DNA from: Phycisphaerae bacterium
GTDB lineage: Bacteria > Planctomycetota > Phycisphaerae > SM23-33
Assembly: GCA_011050235.1 (NCBI GenBank)
Contig: DRGC01000049.1
Span: 62,001 to 126,000 of the forward strand
DNA length: 64,000 nt
Direction of reading: 5' to 3'
The position numbers and the translations under genes are program-made. Below, in pieces: positions 1 through 10,523 of the stretch (positions are counted from its first letter, which is position 1; every line of letters starts with the position of its first letter). Under the pieces are notes generated by a model. That model was given only the letters and a program-made list of their open reading frames with translations. It was not told the DNA's origin and made no database searches.

Positions 1-642
1 ACGCGGATGCTGCTGCCGCCGGGAACCGAGGGCGACGGCGACGAGGACGACGAGTTCGGCATCGACCCGCGGTCGGAGCTGGTCCGCCAACTGCTGGAGT
101 ACAAGAGGTTCAAGGACGCCGCGGGCGATCTGCTTGCCGCGGCCCAGTTACAGACGATGCAGCACGCTCGCAACGCCCCCACGCTGAAGCTCGAAACCGA
201 CGATCTGGACATCGAGGATGCGCAGGTCTGGGACCTGATGGACGCCTTCAGCAAGGTGCTGACGGCCATCGGGCAAAATGCCGCCTTTCACGAGGTCATC
301 TACGACGACACGCCCATCGAACTGTACGAGGTGGACATCGTCGACCGCCTGCAGCGCGATGGGGCGATGACGTTCGAGAAGGTATTCGAAGGCTGCCTGA
401 ACCGCGGGCAACTGGTGGGGCTGTTCATGGCCCTGCTGGAACTGGTGCGGCTGCAGAAGGTGCTGACGCGGCAGGAGCACAACTTCGGGACGATCACGAT
501 CGAGCTGAACCCCAAGCCGCCAACCGAAGAGCAACTGGCCGCCATGGCTCAGCCGGCAAGCGACGAAGCAGCCGAGCAGCATGCTCCCGATGATGCGGTG
601 ATTCCCGGAGACAGTGATGAGCATCGAGACACGTCTGACTGA
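1..642 (+). CDS. scpA: Segregation and condensation protein A, 3' part
   Basis: Open from the first base of the window, so the N-terminus lies outside. The visible part begins in the typical ScpA region (RMLLPP) and continues through the C-terminal winged-helix domain (TFEKVFEGC, then LVGLFMALLELVRL near residues 135-150), which in this family binds the SMC head. The acidic tail after about residue 170 is poorly conserved. ScpA is the kleisin subunit of the SMC-ScpA-ScpB complex in chromosome segregation. The stop overlaps the next gene by 26 bp, which implies translational coupling. No ScpB or SMC gene is visible. Confidence 0.9.
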   Translation, partial: TRMLLPPGTEGDGDEDDEFGIDPRSELVRQLLEYKRFKDAAGDLLAAAQLQTMQHARNAPTLKLETDDLDIEDAQVWDLMDAFSKVLTAIGQNAAFHEVIYDDTPIELYEVDIVDRLQRDGAMTFEKVFEGCLNRGQLVGLFMALLELVRLQKVLTRQEHNFGTITIELNPKPPTEEQLAAMAQPASDEAAEQHAPDDAVIPGDSDEHRDTSD

Positions 643-1075
643 GTTGGGTATCGATCTACCTTCGCCGGCCAAGCCCGTCGGCGCCTACGTGGCGGCCGTG
701 CGTACGGGCGATCTGGTCTTCACGGCCGGTCAGTTGCCGCTGACCGACGGCGAGCTCATCGCCGCCGGCCACGTGCCGAGCGATGTCGACATCGCGGCCG
801 CCCAGGCCGGCGCGCGTCAGGCCGCTCTCAACGCCCTGGCCGCCATCAAGGCCGAGGTGGGGTCGCTCGACGCCGTGCGGCGGATCGTTCGGGTCAACTG
901 TTTCGTCAATAGCGACGCCGGCTTCACCGATCAGGCGAAAGTCGCCAACGGGGCCAGCGACGTGCTCAAGGAGATCTTCGGCGATGTAGGCGTGCATACC
1001 CGCTGCGCGATCGGGGCGGCCGAGCTGCCGCTCAACGCCGCCGTTGAACTGGACCTGATCGTCGAGGTGGCCTAG
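617..1075 (+). CDS. RidA-family (YjgF/YER057c/UK114) protein
   Basis: About 152 residues with the RidA fold pattern: PVGAYVAAVRTGDLVFTAGQ at the N-terminus, a central A-AL-A-I segment, and the terminal E-DLIVEVA strand. RidA proteins are trimeric and hydrolyse reactive enamine/imine intermediates released by PLP enzymes. Within the fold the family varies, so the substrate is not certain. A GTG lies at 614, but the ATG at 617 fits better because a GGAG motif ends 6 nt before it. It overlaps scpA by 26 bp and its stop overlaps the convergent next gene by 4 bp. Confidence 0.85.
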   Translation: MSIETRLTELGIDLPSPAKPVGAYVAAVRTGDLVFTAGQLPLTDGELIAAGHVPSDVDIAAAQAGARQAALNALAAIKAEVGSLDAVRRIVRVNCFVNSDAGFTDQAKVANGASDVLKEIFGDVGVHTRCAIGAAELPLNAAVELDLIVEVA

Positions 1076-1962
1076 CCGGCCGAGCTGTCGGCGTCCGGTT
1101 GGCTTGTCGGCTGGTCGAGGCCGAGAATGTGGGGTTGGGTCGTCAGGGCCGGGGCGGTATTGGCCGGGCGGCCGCGGGAGGGGTCGATCTTATCGGGGAT
1201 AGTGAAGGTGAGCGGCTGGCTACTGCCGTCGGCATCGACGAAGACGCTCAACTCGGGCCGGAACTCGTGAGCGATCTTTCGCCAATCGTCGACCGGGCCG
1301 CGAAAACGGTGAAGCACTCGATCCTGGTTCGCCACCCGTTGCCAGCCGCCGGCTTGGTATTCGAAATACCACAACTCCACGCGCCAGATGATATCGCCGC
1401 CGTCGGCGTGGAACTCGCGCGTTCGCAGCAGCTCGACCAGCATCGTGGCCCGCCGGCCGTGGCCCTGGATATACAGCACGCGGCGGGTGTCCATGAAGTC
1501 CTTCATCTCGGCGATAAACTTGAGCAGCCAGTCAGCGTCGGCCTGCGTGAACTCCCGCCCGGGCTCGGGCGCCATGCCGAGCTGCTCCCGCCGCGTGGCC
1601 GCCATCCGAAGCAATCGGGCATCGACGAACGATAGATCGACCCCCTCGATAATCCGGCCCTTGCCGACGATGACGAGATCGTAGGCCGCATCTCCTGGAA
1701 GGTCGGCGAATCGAAACGTCCCGGTTGCCGGGTCGAAGTGCGACGGCTGATACGCCCGGCCGCTCTGGCGGGAAACGAGCGAGACGCCCTGGACCTGCTC
1801 GGCCGGCGTGATCGTACCCGTCACATCGCCAGCCGTGGGCGCGGGGATAGTGGGCTGATCTTCGGTCAGATCGACCTCGGCCAGTCCAACGCCAAGCAGC
1901 CCCACCAGCATGACCGTCGCCAAAGCGATGGCGGTTCGGCGGCCGAATTGGGCAGCGATCAT
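1072..1962 (-). CDS. Predicted exported protein with a carboxypeptidase-regulatory-like segment
   Basis: About 296 residues. An N-terminal hydrophobic stretch (AIALATVMLVGLLGVGLA) looks like an uncleaved anchor or signal peptide. Residues about 45-105 (GDVTGTITPAEQ, then FRFADLPGDAAYDLVIV) resemble the beta-sandwich of carboxypeptidase-regulatory-like domains. The central region is mixed charged sequence and the C-terminus is a Pro/Thr/Gln-rich tail. I do not recognise a family for the whole protein. The start is one of two adjacent ATGs; 1962 sits 6 nt after GAGGG. It begins 12 nt after the flavin reductase stop, so it is probably the last gene of that minus-strand operon. Confidence 0.6.
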   Translation of the reverse strand: MIAAQFGRRTAIALATVMLVGLLGVGLAEVDLTEDQPTIPAPTAGDVTGTITPAEQVQGVSLVSRQSGRAYQPSHFDPATGTFRFADLPGDAAYDLVIVGKGRIIEGVDLSFVDARLLRMAATRREQLGMAPEPGREFTQADADWLLKFIAEMKDFMDTRRVLYIQGHGRRATMLVELLRTREFHADGGDIIWRVELWYFEYQAGGWQRVANQDRVLHRFRGPVDDWRKIAHEFRPELSVFVDADGSSQPLTFTIPDKIDPSRGRPANTAPALTTQPHILGLDQPTSQPDADSSAG

Positions 1963-1974
1963 CATCGGCCCTCG

Positions 1975-2511
1975 CTACCCGCCCAGCAGCTTGGCTGCAT
2001 CGTCCGACGCCTCGGCTGCGATGACCTTGCCGAAGTAGACGCGGTGGAAGTCGCCTTCGGGATAATAGTCGTCGACGATCGATTGGACGAGATGCTTGGG
2101 GATCACGTCGTTGTGATGGACGACCTGACACTCGTAAACGATGGGGCACTCGGCCACAATCGGCGCATTCACGCTGCCGGCCTTGGCGGCCGTTAGCCCG
2201 GTTTCGGCGAACTTGTCGATGTCCCTGCCGCTCAGCGTGCCGCACACGCCGCACGCCCCGGCCATCTCGACCGTCGGCACGTTTACACTGAAAGCCCCGC
2301 TGTGCTCGATGCAGTCGTAGGTGTAGCGGCTGGGGCGGACCAACACGGTCCAGATCGGCATCCCCCAGATGATGCCAAGCTGTCCCCACCCGATGGTCAT
2401 GATGTTGGCATTGCCGTCAGGCGCATAGCCGCCCAGCAGCAACCCGTCCGAACCCAGCCGCCTGGCGACGGCTGCGTAGTGATCGAACATCTCCATGGAC
2501 ATTCTGTTCAT
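1975..2511 (-). CDS. Flavin reductase-like FMN-binding protein
   Basis: About 178 residues of the flavin_reductase/DIM6-NTAB split-barrel type. Visible family features are NIMTIGWGQLGIIWGMPIWTV, the substrate/FMN region VRPSRYTYDCI, and FSVNVP. These proteins bind FMN and either reduce flavin with NAD(P)H or act as electron-transfer or unknown oxidoreductases. A GTG at 2520 gives a longer product, but the ATG at 2511 follows an AGGTGG-like SD at 7 nt. It lies about 50 bp downstream of the Cys-less PurF paralogue on the same strand, so it is probably co-transcribed. The link to purine synthesis is unexplained. Confidence 0.8.
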   Translation of the reverse strand: MNRMSMEMFDHYAAVARRLGSDGLLLGGYAPDGNANIMTIGWGQLGIIWGMPIWTVLVRPSRYTYDCIEHSGAFSVNVPTVEMAGACGVCGTLSGRDIDKFAETGLTAAKAGSVNAPIVAECPIVYECQVVHHNDVIPKHLVQSIVDDYYPEGDFHRVYFGKVIAAEASDDAAKLLGG

Positions 2512-2559
2512 CTGGCCCACCTTTCTTCAGTTGTCTTGGCGAGCGTCTCGCTTCGCTCG

Positions 2560-3960
2560 TTATTCCGCGCCGTCCCAGCAGTAGGTGCAGAGCTGCTCTT
2601 TCGGCAGCCCCACCGCCTCGACCAGGTCGCTGAGCTTCTGGTACTTCAGCGAGGTCAGGTTCAGCTGTCGGGCGATGCGATCGACCATCGCGCAATACTT
2701 CTCGCCGCAGGGATCGGTGTATTGCTCGATGTTCTTGCCGTCCTCGCCCTCGATTTCGCAGATAGCCCGCCGCCCGGCCAGGTCCAGCTCCGACCGCGAC
2801 CGCGAGAAGTTCAGGAACTTACAGCCGTAGATCAGCGGCGGACACGCCGGTCGCATGTGCACTTCCTTAGCGCCCGCCTCGTACAGGCGCTGGATCGTAT
2901 CACGAAGCTGCGTGCCGCGAACGATCGAGTCCTCGCAGAACAGCATCCGCTTGCCGTCGATCAGCTCGCGCACGGGGATGAGCTTCATGCGGGCAACCAG
3001 GTCGCGCACGTCCTGGTTTTGCGGCATGAAACTTCGCGGCCAGGTGGGCGTGTACTTAACAAACGGGCGCCGATAGGGCACGCCGGCGTGGTTGGCGTAG
3101 CCGATGGCATGGGCCGTACCGGAATCGGGAATGCCGGCAACCATGTCGATGTCCATGTCATCGTTCTTGGCCAGGGCCGCCCCGCAGCGGTTGCGGGCGT
3201 CTTCCACGTTGATGCCTTCGTAGGTCGACGCCGGGTACCCGTAGTAGACCCACATGAAGGTGCACATCTGCATGCGCTTGCCGGGCGGGGCCTTGGTCTC
3301 AGCGCCGTCGGGCGTCATCAGCACGATCTCTCCCGGACCCAAATCGCGCACGGTGGCGTATCCCAGGTTAGGGAACGCGCACGACTCCAGCGTGGCCGCG
3401 TGGGCGCCGTCCTTTCGGCCGATAATGACGGGCGTCCGGCCGAGCTTGTCCCGCGCGACATAAATGCCCTCCGCCGTCAACAGCATGATCGAGCACGAGC
3501 CCTCCACCGACTCCTGCACCCGCCGAATCCCGGCGACGAAGCTGCTCTCCTGGTTGATCAGCGTCGAGACCAGCTCGGTCGGGTTTACCTCGCCGCCGCC
3601 CATCTCCGAGAAGTGCGTGTGGCGTTTGCTGAACGCCTTCTTGACCAGCGCGTCGAGGTTCTTGATCACACCGACGGTGATGATGGCGTAGGTGCCCAGG
3701 TGCGACCCGATCAGGAGGGGTTGATCCTCGTAGTCGCTGATCACGCCGATGCCCGCAGGGCCCTCGAAGCTGGAAATGTCGTCGTCGAACTTGGAGCGGA
3801 ATTGCGCGTTCTCGATGTTGTGAATCACCCGCGTGAACCCCGTGTGATTGAGCGTGGTCAGGCCGCCCCGCCGTGTCCCGAGGTGCGAATGGTAGTCCGT
3901 TCCGTAGTAGAGGTCCGTTACGCAATCCTCTTTCGACGCTACACCGAAGAAACCACCCAT
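2560..3960 (-). CDS. PurF paralogue lacking the glutaminase nucleophile
   Basis: About 466 residues with the whole PurF layout (N-terminal Ntn glutamine amidotransferase domain, C-terminal type I phosphoribosyltransferase). The start is fixed by AAGGAG 7 nt before ATG 3960, giving MGGFFGVASKEDC, so the usual Met-Cys-Gly is Met-Gly-Gly. Other glutaminase motifs are also lost: GHxRYxT is replaced by GSHLGTYA, and the NGN and TDTE motifs cannot be found. The transferase half looks intact: IPDSG, then QDVRDLVARMKL (the flexible PRPP loop), and CEDSIVRGTQ (PRPP motif). Candidate 4Fe-4S Cys ligands remain at QMCTF, YGCKF and LCTYC. It lies 65 bp downstream of the Cys-containing paralogue in one operon. 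Confidence 0.85.
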   Translation of the reverse strand: MGGFFGVASKEDCVTDLYYGTDYHSHLGTRRGGLTTLNHTGFTRVIHNIENAQFRSKFDDDISSFEGPAGIGVISDYEDQPLLIGSHLGTYAIITVGVIKNLDALVKKAFSKRHTHFSEMGGGEVNPTELVSTLINQESSFVAGIRRVQESVEGSCSIMLLTAEGIYVARDKLGRTPVIIGRKDGAHAATLESCAFPNLGYATVRDLGPGEIVLMTPDGAETKAPPGKRMQMCTFMWVYYGYPASTYEGINVEDARNRCGAALAKNDDMDIDMVAGIPDSGTAHAIGYANHAGVPYRRPFVKYTPTWPRSFMPQNQDVRDLVARMKLIPVRELIDGKRMLFCEDSIVRGTQLRDTIQRLYEAGAKEVHMRPACPPLIYGCKFLNFSRSRSELDLAGRRAICEIEGEDGKNIEQYTDPCGEKYCAMVDRIARQLNLTSLKYQKLSDLVEAVGLPKEQLCTYCWDGAE

Positions 3961-4025
3961 CGTTCGACTCCTTCTTTCAACAGCCACCGAGATGTCGGCC
4001 GACATCCGTTACCGGCCGGATCGTT

Positions 4026-5597
4026 CTATTCGTAGGTACGTCCGCCACCGGTGCGTCCGAAATCGCGCTTCGCGCGGCGGTACAACTGGTTGCCCCACTT
4101 GGTGGGGTACTTGCCCATCACGCAGCCGGTGCAGAGCGTCTCGCCGTCGACGTCGATACAAGGCCCCAGATCGGCCACGTGGAGATAGCGAAGGCTATCG
4201 ACTTTCAGGGCCGCGGCCATCTTGGCCAATGCATCGGCCGACGGCGCCCCGTCGTAGGTCCGCTTGAAGAAGGTCGGGGCAAACAGTTCGTTGAGGGTGG
4301 ACATGTCGATTCCGTAGAAGCACGGGGCCACGATCGGCGGGCAGGCCACGCGAACGTGGAGTTCCCTGGCGCCGCCGCGCTTTCGCAACTGCGCGGCCAG
4401 CCCCGACAGCGTCGTCGAACGAACGATCGAATCCTCGACCAGGAACACGCGCTTGCCCGACAGGACGCCCGGCAGCGGTGTGTATTTGCTGGCGGCGCTG
4501 GCCTTTCGCGTGCTGTCGGGCTGGATGAACGTCCGCCCGATGTAGCGATTTCGGATCAGCCCTTCGACGCACGGCAGGCCCAGCTTGTAGGCGAACGCGT
4601 CCGCGGCGGCTTTGGCGGTATCGGGGACGGGCACGACGATCCAGTCCTTGCCGAAGGGCTGGTCTTCTCGCTCGGCCAGTTGCACACCCGACCGCGCGCG
4701 GGCCATGTAGACGCCCGCCCCGTCCATCTCGCTGGCGACGTTGGAGAAGTACACCCATTCGAAGAAACACCGCGATTGCTTTCGCGATTCGGCGAACTGC
4801 TCGAACCGAAGCTTGCCTTTCTCGACGATGGCCATCTGGCCCGGCTCGAGCGAGTGGATCTCCCCGAAGCCGAGATTCGCCAATGCCACCGACTCGCTGG
4901 CGGCCCCGAACAGTCGCCCCTGCACCGCCCAGCACATCGGTCGAAAGCCCACCGGATCGCGTGCGACGAACATCCGGCCCATCGCATCGAGGAAGGCGAT
5001 ATTGTACGCCCCATCAAAATCCCGCGCCATCGACCGCATGACCTTGGTCAGGTCAGGCATTTTCTCGCCCCGCAGGCGATAGGACAGGGCGTGCAGGATC
5101 ATCTCGGTGTCGGTATTGAGCGTGAAATGGTAATGACGCCTCGCCAGCAAGCGGTCGCGGAGCTGGCGGTAGTTGGCCAGGTTGCCGTTGAAGGCGAACG
5201 TATACCATTTCCACAGGCGGCCGTGGTGGCGTTCGAAGGGCTGGGCGTACCGCACATCGTCCTGGCCGCACGTCGCATAACGCGTGTGGCCGATGGCGGC
5301 CTGCCCCGCATACTTTGCAAGGATCTCGCGACAGCGGGCCGGCTGAGACATGGTGAACGCCTCGGTTACCATGCCGACGTCCTTGTAGGTATCCAGGAGC
5401 TGGACGCGCTGGGGGGCATAGCTGCTCAGCCCGGCCGCCAACTGGCCGCGGTTCTGCAGGTCCAGCAACATCGGGGGCACCAGGGGAGAGACGTTGCCGC
5501 GCTTGACCAGCCGGCTTGCCTTGCCCGCACGTCCGGCGGGCTTATCGAGCCAGTACAACGCAACGACGCCGCATTCGTGACGAATGTCTTCGCTCAT
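4026..5597 (-). CDS. purF: Amidophosphoribosyltransferase (glutaminase-competent PurF)
   Basis: Predicted first enzyme of purine synthesis (PRPP plus glutamine to phosphoribosylamine). From start 5597 the protein begins MSEDIRHE followed by Cys9, a short propeptide of the kind removed in B. subtilis-type PurF to expose the catalytic Cys. GHTRYATCG, FNGNLAN and TDTE are all present. Cys residues matching Fe-S ligands occur at SRCFFEW, APCFYG and LCTGC. The PRPP motif is VEDSIVRSTT, but the flexible loop after RTFIQP is unusual (STRKASAASKYTPL) and lacks the family VRxKLxxxR pattern. An upstream in-frame ATG at 5642 lies before the predicted transcription start. It leads the operon with the Cys-less paralogue. 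Confidence 0.88.
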   Translation of the reverse strand: MSEDIRHECGVVALYWLDKPAGRAGKASRLVKRGNVSPLVPPMLLDLQNRGQLAAGLSSYAPQRVQLLDTYKDVGMVTEAFTMSQPARCREILAKYAGQAAIGHTRYATCGQDDVRYAQPFERHHGRLWKWYTFAFNGNLANYRQLRDRLLARRHYHFTLNTDTEMILHALSYRLRGEKMPDLTKVMRSMARDFDGAYNIAFLDAMGRMFVARDPVGFRPMCWAVQGRLFGAASESVALANLGFGEIHSLEPGQMAIVEKGKLRFEQFAESRKQSRCFFEWVYFSNVASEMDGAGVYMARARSGVQLAEREDQPFGKDWIVVPVPDTAKAAADAFAYKLGLPCVEGLIRNRYIGRTFIQPDSTRKASAASKYTPLPGVLSGKRVFLVEDSIVRSTTLSGLAAQLRKRGGARELHVRVACPPIVAPCFYGIDMSTLNELFAPTFFKRTYDGAPSADALAKMAAALKVDSLRYLHVADLGPCIDVDGETLCTGCVMGKYPTKWGNQLYRRAKRDFGRTGGGRTYE

Positions 5598-5644
5598 ATG
5601 TGCAGGGCCAATCCGTGGCGGGACCAGTTGAAATTGAATCATGC

Positions 5645-5673
5645 ACTATACAGTCTACGCGGCGGTGACTCAA
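5645..5673 (-). promoter_or_regulatory. Sigma70-like promoter of the purF operon
   Basis: On the minus strand TTGAGT (5673-5668) is followed by a 17-nt spacer and TATAGT (5650-5645). A start about 7 nt further on would be near 5638, downstream of the ATG at 5642 and about 40 nt before the ATG at 5597, so it supports the shorter purF product. No purine riboswitch is apparent in the short leader. Confidence 0.6.
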
Positions 5674-5759
5674 GCCCCCCTCGCCCGGTCGGCGGAATGA
5701 CAACCGGGCGGGCCGGATGCTGTTAGCGCCCGGTCCGCCCAGGATCGACCCCCGACCCA

Positions 5760-8039
5760 TTATCGAATCTGATAGACCTGTCCACGAAGCTCGATCAGCA
5801 GTTCCTCGGCGGCCTGCTGGCTGGCTAGAATCTGGTTCTCCGCGACCGTGTTGGCCCGGGCCAGTTTGAAATACTCCTCGCTCATCCGCTCGATGACGAC
5901 GACCTTGTCGGCGTCGCGTTCGAGATCGATCTGCGTGGCGTTGGCGGCCACCCACTGGCGCCCGCGACGATACAGCGCTTGGCCGCCCACCCGGCGGACG
6001 TTGGCAACCTGTTCTTGCTCGCCACGATCATAGGCGTCCTGGCTGGCGTTGCCGACCATCGCCACGCCGTTATCGGCCGGACGGGAGGGCTCGGGCACTC
6101 GCTTGGCCGTATTGAGTTTCTGGCGGCTCTTGGCCCCTCTCTGGCCCGCCCCGCCGGTGACCTCATCGGCCAGGATATAGGCGTTGCCCACCGCCGCCGC
6201 ACGAACAGCCGTCGGCCGGTTCAACGCCGTCCCTTCGTCGGCCAGGAAGCTGGTATAGGGGGTGATAATCCCGTGGGTCAGGCTCAGGCGGATCAGCTCA
6301 TCGACGACTTCCTTCGATTCGCCGTGTAGTTGGATCTGATCCAACAGCCAGCCGATGCGGCGGACGGCCCAGAGCGTTTGAACGAATGGATAGCGTTTAT
6401 CCATCTTGAAAATATTGGCCGGATACTCGAACCCGCGCTCCTTGCCGTCATACGTCCCGGTTACGACGACCTGGATGACACCCACGCCGTCTTCGTCTTC
6501 ATCCAAGGCCTGGATATCCTTGGCCGCTAGTCGTCCGACGATCACGAGCTGGTCGCCCTCGAATAGATCGCCAAGCTCGCGCGGGTAAACGTCTACAAGC
6601 TTCACGCCGTGCACTGCCACCTTCAGGCCCATCATGACGGGGTTCTTGATTTTCTTATAGAGCGAGCCGACCTTGGCCTCGATGGGTTCGCTGGGCTTGA
6701 CGTAATCGCTACGCCCGCCATTGTCGAGCACCAGCTTGTCCAGCATCCGCACGTTCACGTCGTAGCCGACGCCGAACGCGAACAGCCTGGCCCCGGCGGT
6801 GTTGGCCTTTTTCGCCTCCGACAGGATGACGGTCTCGTCGGTCGTGCCCACCGTCGGCAGGCCGTCGGTCAGGAAGATGATGTACTTCGGACGCGGATCC
6901 TTGCCACCCCCCTCGGAGAGCATCTTCATCGCCATCTGCAGGGCCGCATGGATGTCCGTCGCGCCGCCCGCCTGGAGCGATCCGATCCTAGCGATGGCCG
7001 TCTCGACAACCTTCCCGGTGGCGGGTTGCAGTTCGGTGAAGACCGCCTCCACGGCATCGCTATAGACCAGAACGTTGATGCGGTCACCTTCGTTGAGATT
7101 GTTCAGGACGAATGCCGCCGCCTCACGGGCCTGGGCGATCTTCTCACCACCCATCGAGCCGCTGCGGTCCAGCACGAGCACGACGTCTTTTGCGATGATC
7201 TTCGTCGAAGCCGTTCGGGGATTGGGGCTGACCAGCATCAGGAAGTAGCCGTCTTCGGCCTCGGTCGCCTGATACGTCAGGAGCGTGGCCCCTATCTCCT
7301 CGTTGGCGGACTTGTAGAACAGTTGGAAGTCGGCGGTCGGGGTGACGTTCACGGCGTGGTAGGTCGCCACGAGCCGACGCGGGCCCTTGCGGTCGATGGT
7401 AATCTTGTGCGAAGGCGAGTAGACCGTCGTAATATCGGCCGATGACTCGACGTCCACGCGGACGGTCACGTCGCGAATGGGCTTGGCCGAGAACTTCTCG
7501 GTGTTCAGCGGGTACCACACCTCGACGGTCGAGGTATCCTTCTTGCAGATGGTGCGGTAGTTGACGACGACCTTGGCGGGCTTGCCCGGCTCGAGCGGAA
7601 ACGCCCGCGTGCGGTACAGGCCGAACCCCGCGTATTCCAGCAGGGCGGGGTCCTTCTTGCGGCGGACGATCTCCTCGTAGATCCTTCGGGCCTCGTCGGC
7701 CTTCATCAGCTTGGCCGGGAACTCCTTGCCGTTGACCATCAGCGTCATCGAGTTGATGGCGGCCCCCGGCGGGACGGGAAACAGGTACTCCACCTCGATC
7801 ATGCCCTTGCCGGTATTGACGAACTCCTGCGTAATCGACACCGACGCCACCTGCTGACGGACGGTGATATCCACGTGATGATAGGTCACCGCCCAATGGC
7901 CCTGGACGGGAATATCCGGACGGATGGGCACGATCATCCCGTCGGCCCCCGCCGGCGAGACAGCCGCAGCCGTCACGGCGACGGCGATCAGCCAGTGGCG
8001 GATGAGTTGGCGAGTTGTCAAATCACGTGACCTGGACAT
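5760..8039 (-). CDS. VIT and von Willebrand factor A domain protein
   Basis: About 759 residues, exported. A signal peptide (LIAVAVTAAAVSPAGA) is followed by a VIT domain (about residues 40-170; VEYLFPVPPGAAINSM and DEARRIYEEIV are typical). A VWA domain follows, with an intact MIDAS motif (VLVLDRSGSMGG) and later FLTDGLPTVG. The C-terminal region includes IITPYTSFLA, a conserved segment after VWA in this inter-alpha-trypsin-inhibitor-like family. VWA/MIDAS domains bind ligands through a metal ion; the partner here is unknown. Start 8039 was chosen because AGGGAG lies 6 nt upstream, against the ATG at 8060. The gene appears to stand alone. Confidence 0.85.
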   Translation of the reverse strand: MSRSRDLTTRQLIRHWLIAVAVTAAAVSPAGADGMIVPIRPDIPVQGHWAVTYHHVDITVRQQVASVSITQEFVNTGKGMIEVEYLFPVPPGAAINSMTLMVNGKEFPAKLMKADEARRIYEEIVRRKKDPALLEYAGFGLYRTRAFPLEPGKPAKVVVNYRTICKKDTSTVEVWYPLNTEKFSAKPIRDVTVRVDVESSADITTVYSPSHKITIDRKGPRRLVATYHAVNVTPTADFQLFYKSANEEIGATLLTYQATEAEDGYFLMLVSPNPRTASTKIIAKDVVLVLDRSGSMGGEKIAQAREAAAFVLNNLNEGDRINVLVYSDAVEAVFTELQPATGKVVETAIARIGSLQAGGATDIHAALQMAMKMLSEGGGKDPRPKYIIFLTDGLPTVGTTDETVILSEAKKANTAGARLFAFGVGYDVNVRMLDKLVLDNGGRSDYVKPSEPIEAKVGSLYKKIKNPVMMGLKVAVHGVKLVDVYPRELGDLFEGDQLVIVGRLAAKDIQALDEDEDGVGVIQVVVTGTYDGKERGFEYPANIFKMDKRYPFVQTLWAVRRIGWLLDQIQLHGESKEVVDELIRLSLTHGIITPYTSFLADEGTALNRPTAVRAAAVGNAYILADEVTGGAGQRGAKSRQKLNTAKRVPEPSRPADNGVAMVGNASQDAYDRGEQEQVANVRRVGGQALYRRGRQWVAANATQIDLERDADKVVVIERMSEEYFKLARANTVAENQILASQQAAEELLIELRGQVYQIR

Positions 8040-8249
8040 GGCATTCTCCCTGTCAGTCAAGTATGGCCGTTATCTCTTCACTCATTCAGACGACCCTCAA
8101 CGCCAACGGTTCCAAACAATTTCAAGAAAACCACCCACCCAGCGCCATCTGAAGATACCCCTGATCCTCCCCAATTGCGCAGAACAATACATCTGCCGAA
8201 AAGCGTCCATCGATGCCCGGCCCTCAGCCCGAAGGGCGGGCCCTGCCAG

Positions 8250-8269
8250 CCCATGGCGGAAGCCATGGG
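8250..8269. repeat. Hairpin in the glyQS-VIT/VWA intergenic region
   Basis: CCCATGGC and GCCATGGG form a perfect 8-bp stem with a GGAA loop, a few bases after the glycyl-tRNA synthetase stop as read on the minus strand. A second hairpin (GCCCGAAGGGC, about 8228-8238) follows. No U tract is present, so it may be an intergenic repeat or a stem that protects the mRNA end. The rest of the 8040-8274 gap shows no gene. Confidence 0.5.
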
Positions 8270-8274
8270 TAGCC

Positions 8275-9783
<1,509 letters not shown>

Positions 9784-9888
9784 CAGGGGCTCCACGGCGC
9801 GGCGGCCGGGCGGCGCCGACGGCCTGCGCGATTGTCAAGGGAGCGGTCATCATACGGCTCGCCTACGCCACTGACAAGGCCCGGCGCC

Positions 9889-10458
9889 CTACGGCCCCAG
9901 GGCCTGCTTGGGGGGCGAGATACTGACGATTCGCCAGCCCGCCGGCCGTTTCAGCCACCGCGTCCGCCAGGTCAGCGGCGTTCGCCGTCGGCCCACGTCG
10001 GGGCTCTCGAGCGTCATCACGGTCGTGAGATCCACGATCGCCCGGTGGCCGAACTCGACGCGAAATTTGGTGATCGCGATCTGTCGGATATTCCACCGGC
10101 TCACGGCCCCCTTGGCCGCCAGAATCGTCATCTGCTTATTCAGGCCAATCCCGCCATAGGGGCCCAGGTCGATCGTGGCGTCATCGTCAAGAACTATCTG
10201 CAGGCCGTCGGTCTTCCCGGCCGACAGATCGGCGGCAATCTGCTCGCACGCTTGGCGAATCTGCTCGCGATCGGTCACCACCAGCACCGACAGAACCCCA
10301 ACCAACGCCGCCAGGGCCGCCGGCACGATCAACAGCCGCGCCGTCCCCCGCGTGCGACGTTCCCGCCAAATCGCCGCCAGCACGATTTCGGCGACCAGCA
10401 TCATCGCCAGGAATCCAAACGGTTGCTCGAAAAGTGTCCGCGTGATGATCTGCATCAC
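9889..10458 (-). CDS. Membrane protein of unknown function
   Basis: About 189 residues. Two hydrophobic segments near the N-terminus (FLAMMLVAEIVLAAIW about 15-30 and LLIVPAALAALVGVLSVLVV about 42-61) are followed by a soluble domain of about 120 residues with a beta-rich pattern. The ending includes W-R-R-K-PAGWRIVSISPP. The pattern of the soluble domain is loosely like NTF2-type folds, but I cannot assign it. It lies on the same strand as glyQS and about 100 bp upstream of it, and could be co-transcribed. Confidence 0.6.
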   Translation of the reverse strand: MMQIITRTLFEQPFGFLAMMLVAEIVLAAIWRERRTRGTARLLIVPAALAALVGVLSVLVVTDREQIRQACEQIAADLSAGKTDGLQIVLDDDATIDLGPYGGIGLNKQMTILAAKGAVSRWNIRQIAITKFRVEFGHRAIVDLTTVMTLESPDVGRRRTPLTWRTRWLKRPAGWRIVSISPPKQALGP

Positions 10459-10523
10459 AAAATTGTACGCCTGGGCGAATTAAAGTGTGCGAGAACATTC
10501 GTGTGATAGGTATCCTTTGACCC

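Noticed and set aside
5598-5642. Longer purF start at ATG 5642
   Set aside because: It lies upstream of the predicted transcription start, and would place 23 residues before the catalytic Cys instead of an eight-residue propeptide.
2302-5726. Two long plus-strand open frames (577 and 617 codons) opposite the purF pair
   Set aside because: They are antisense to well-recognised PurF motifs; high GC suppresses stop codons and yields such frames.
8228-8269. Rho-independent terminator of glyQS
   Set aside because: Stems are good but no run of T follows on the minus strand, so it is listed as a repeat.
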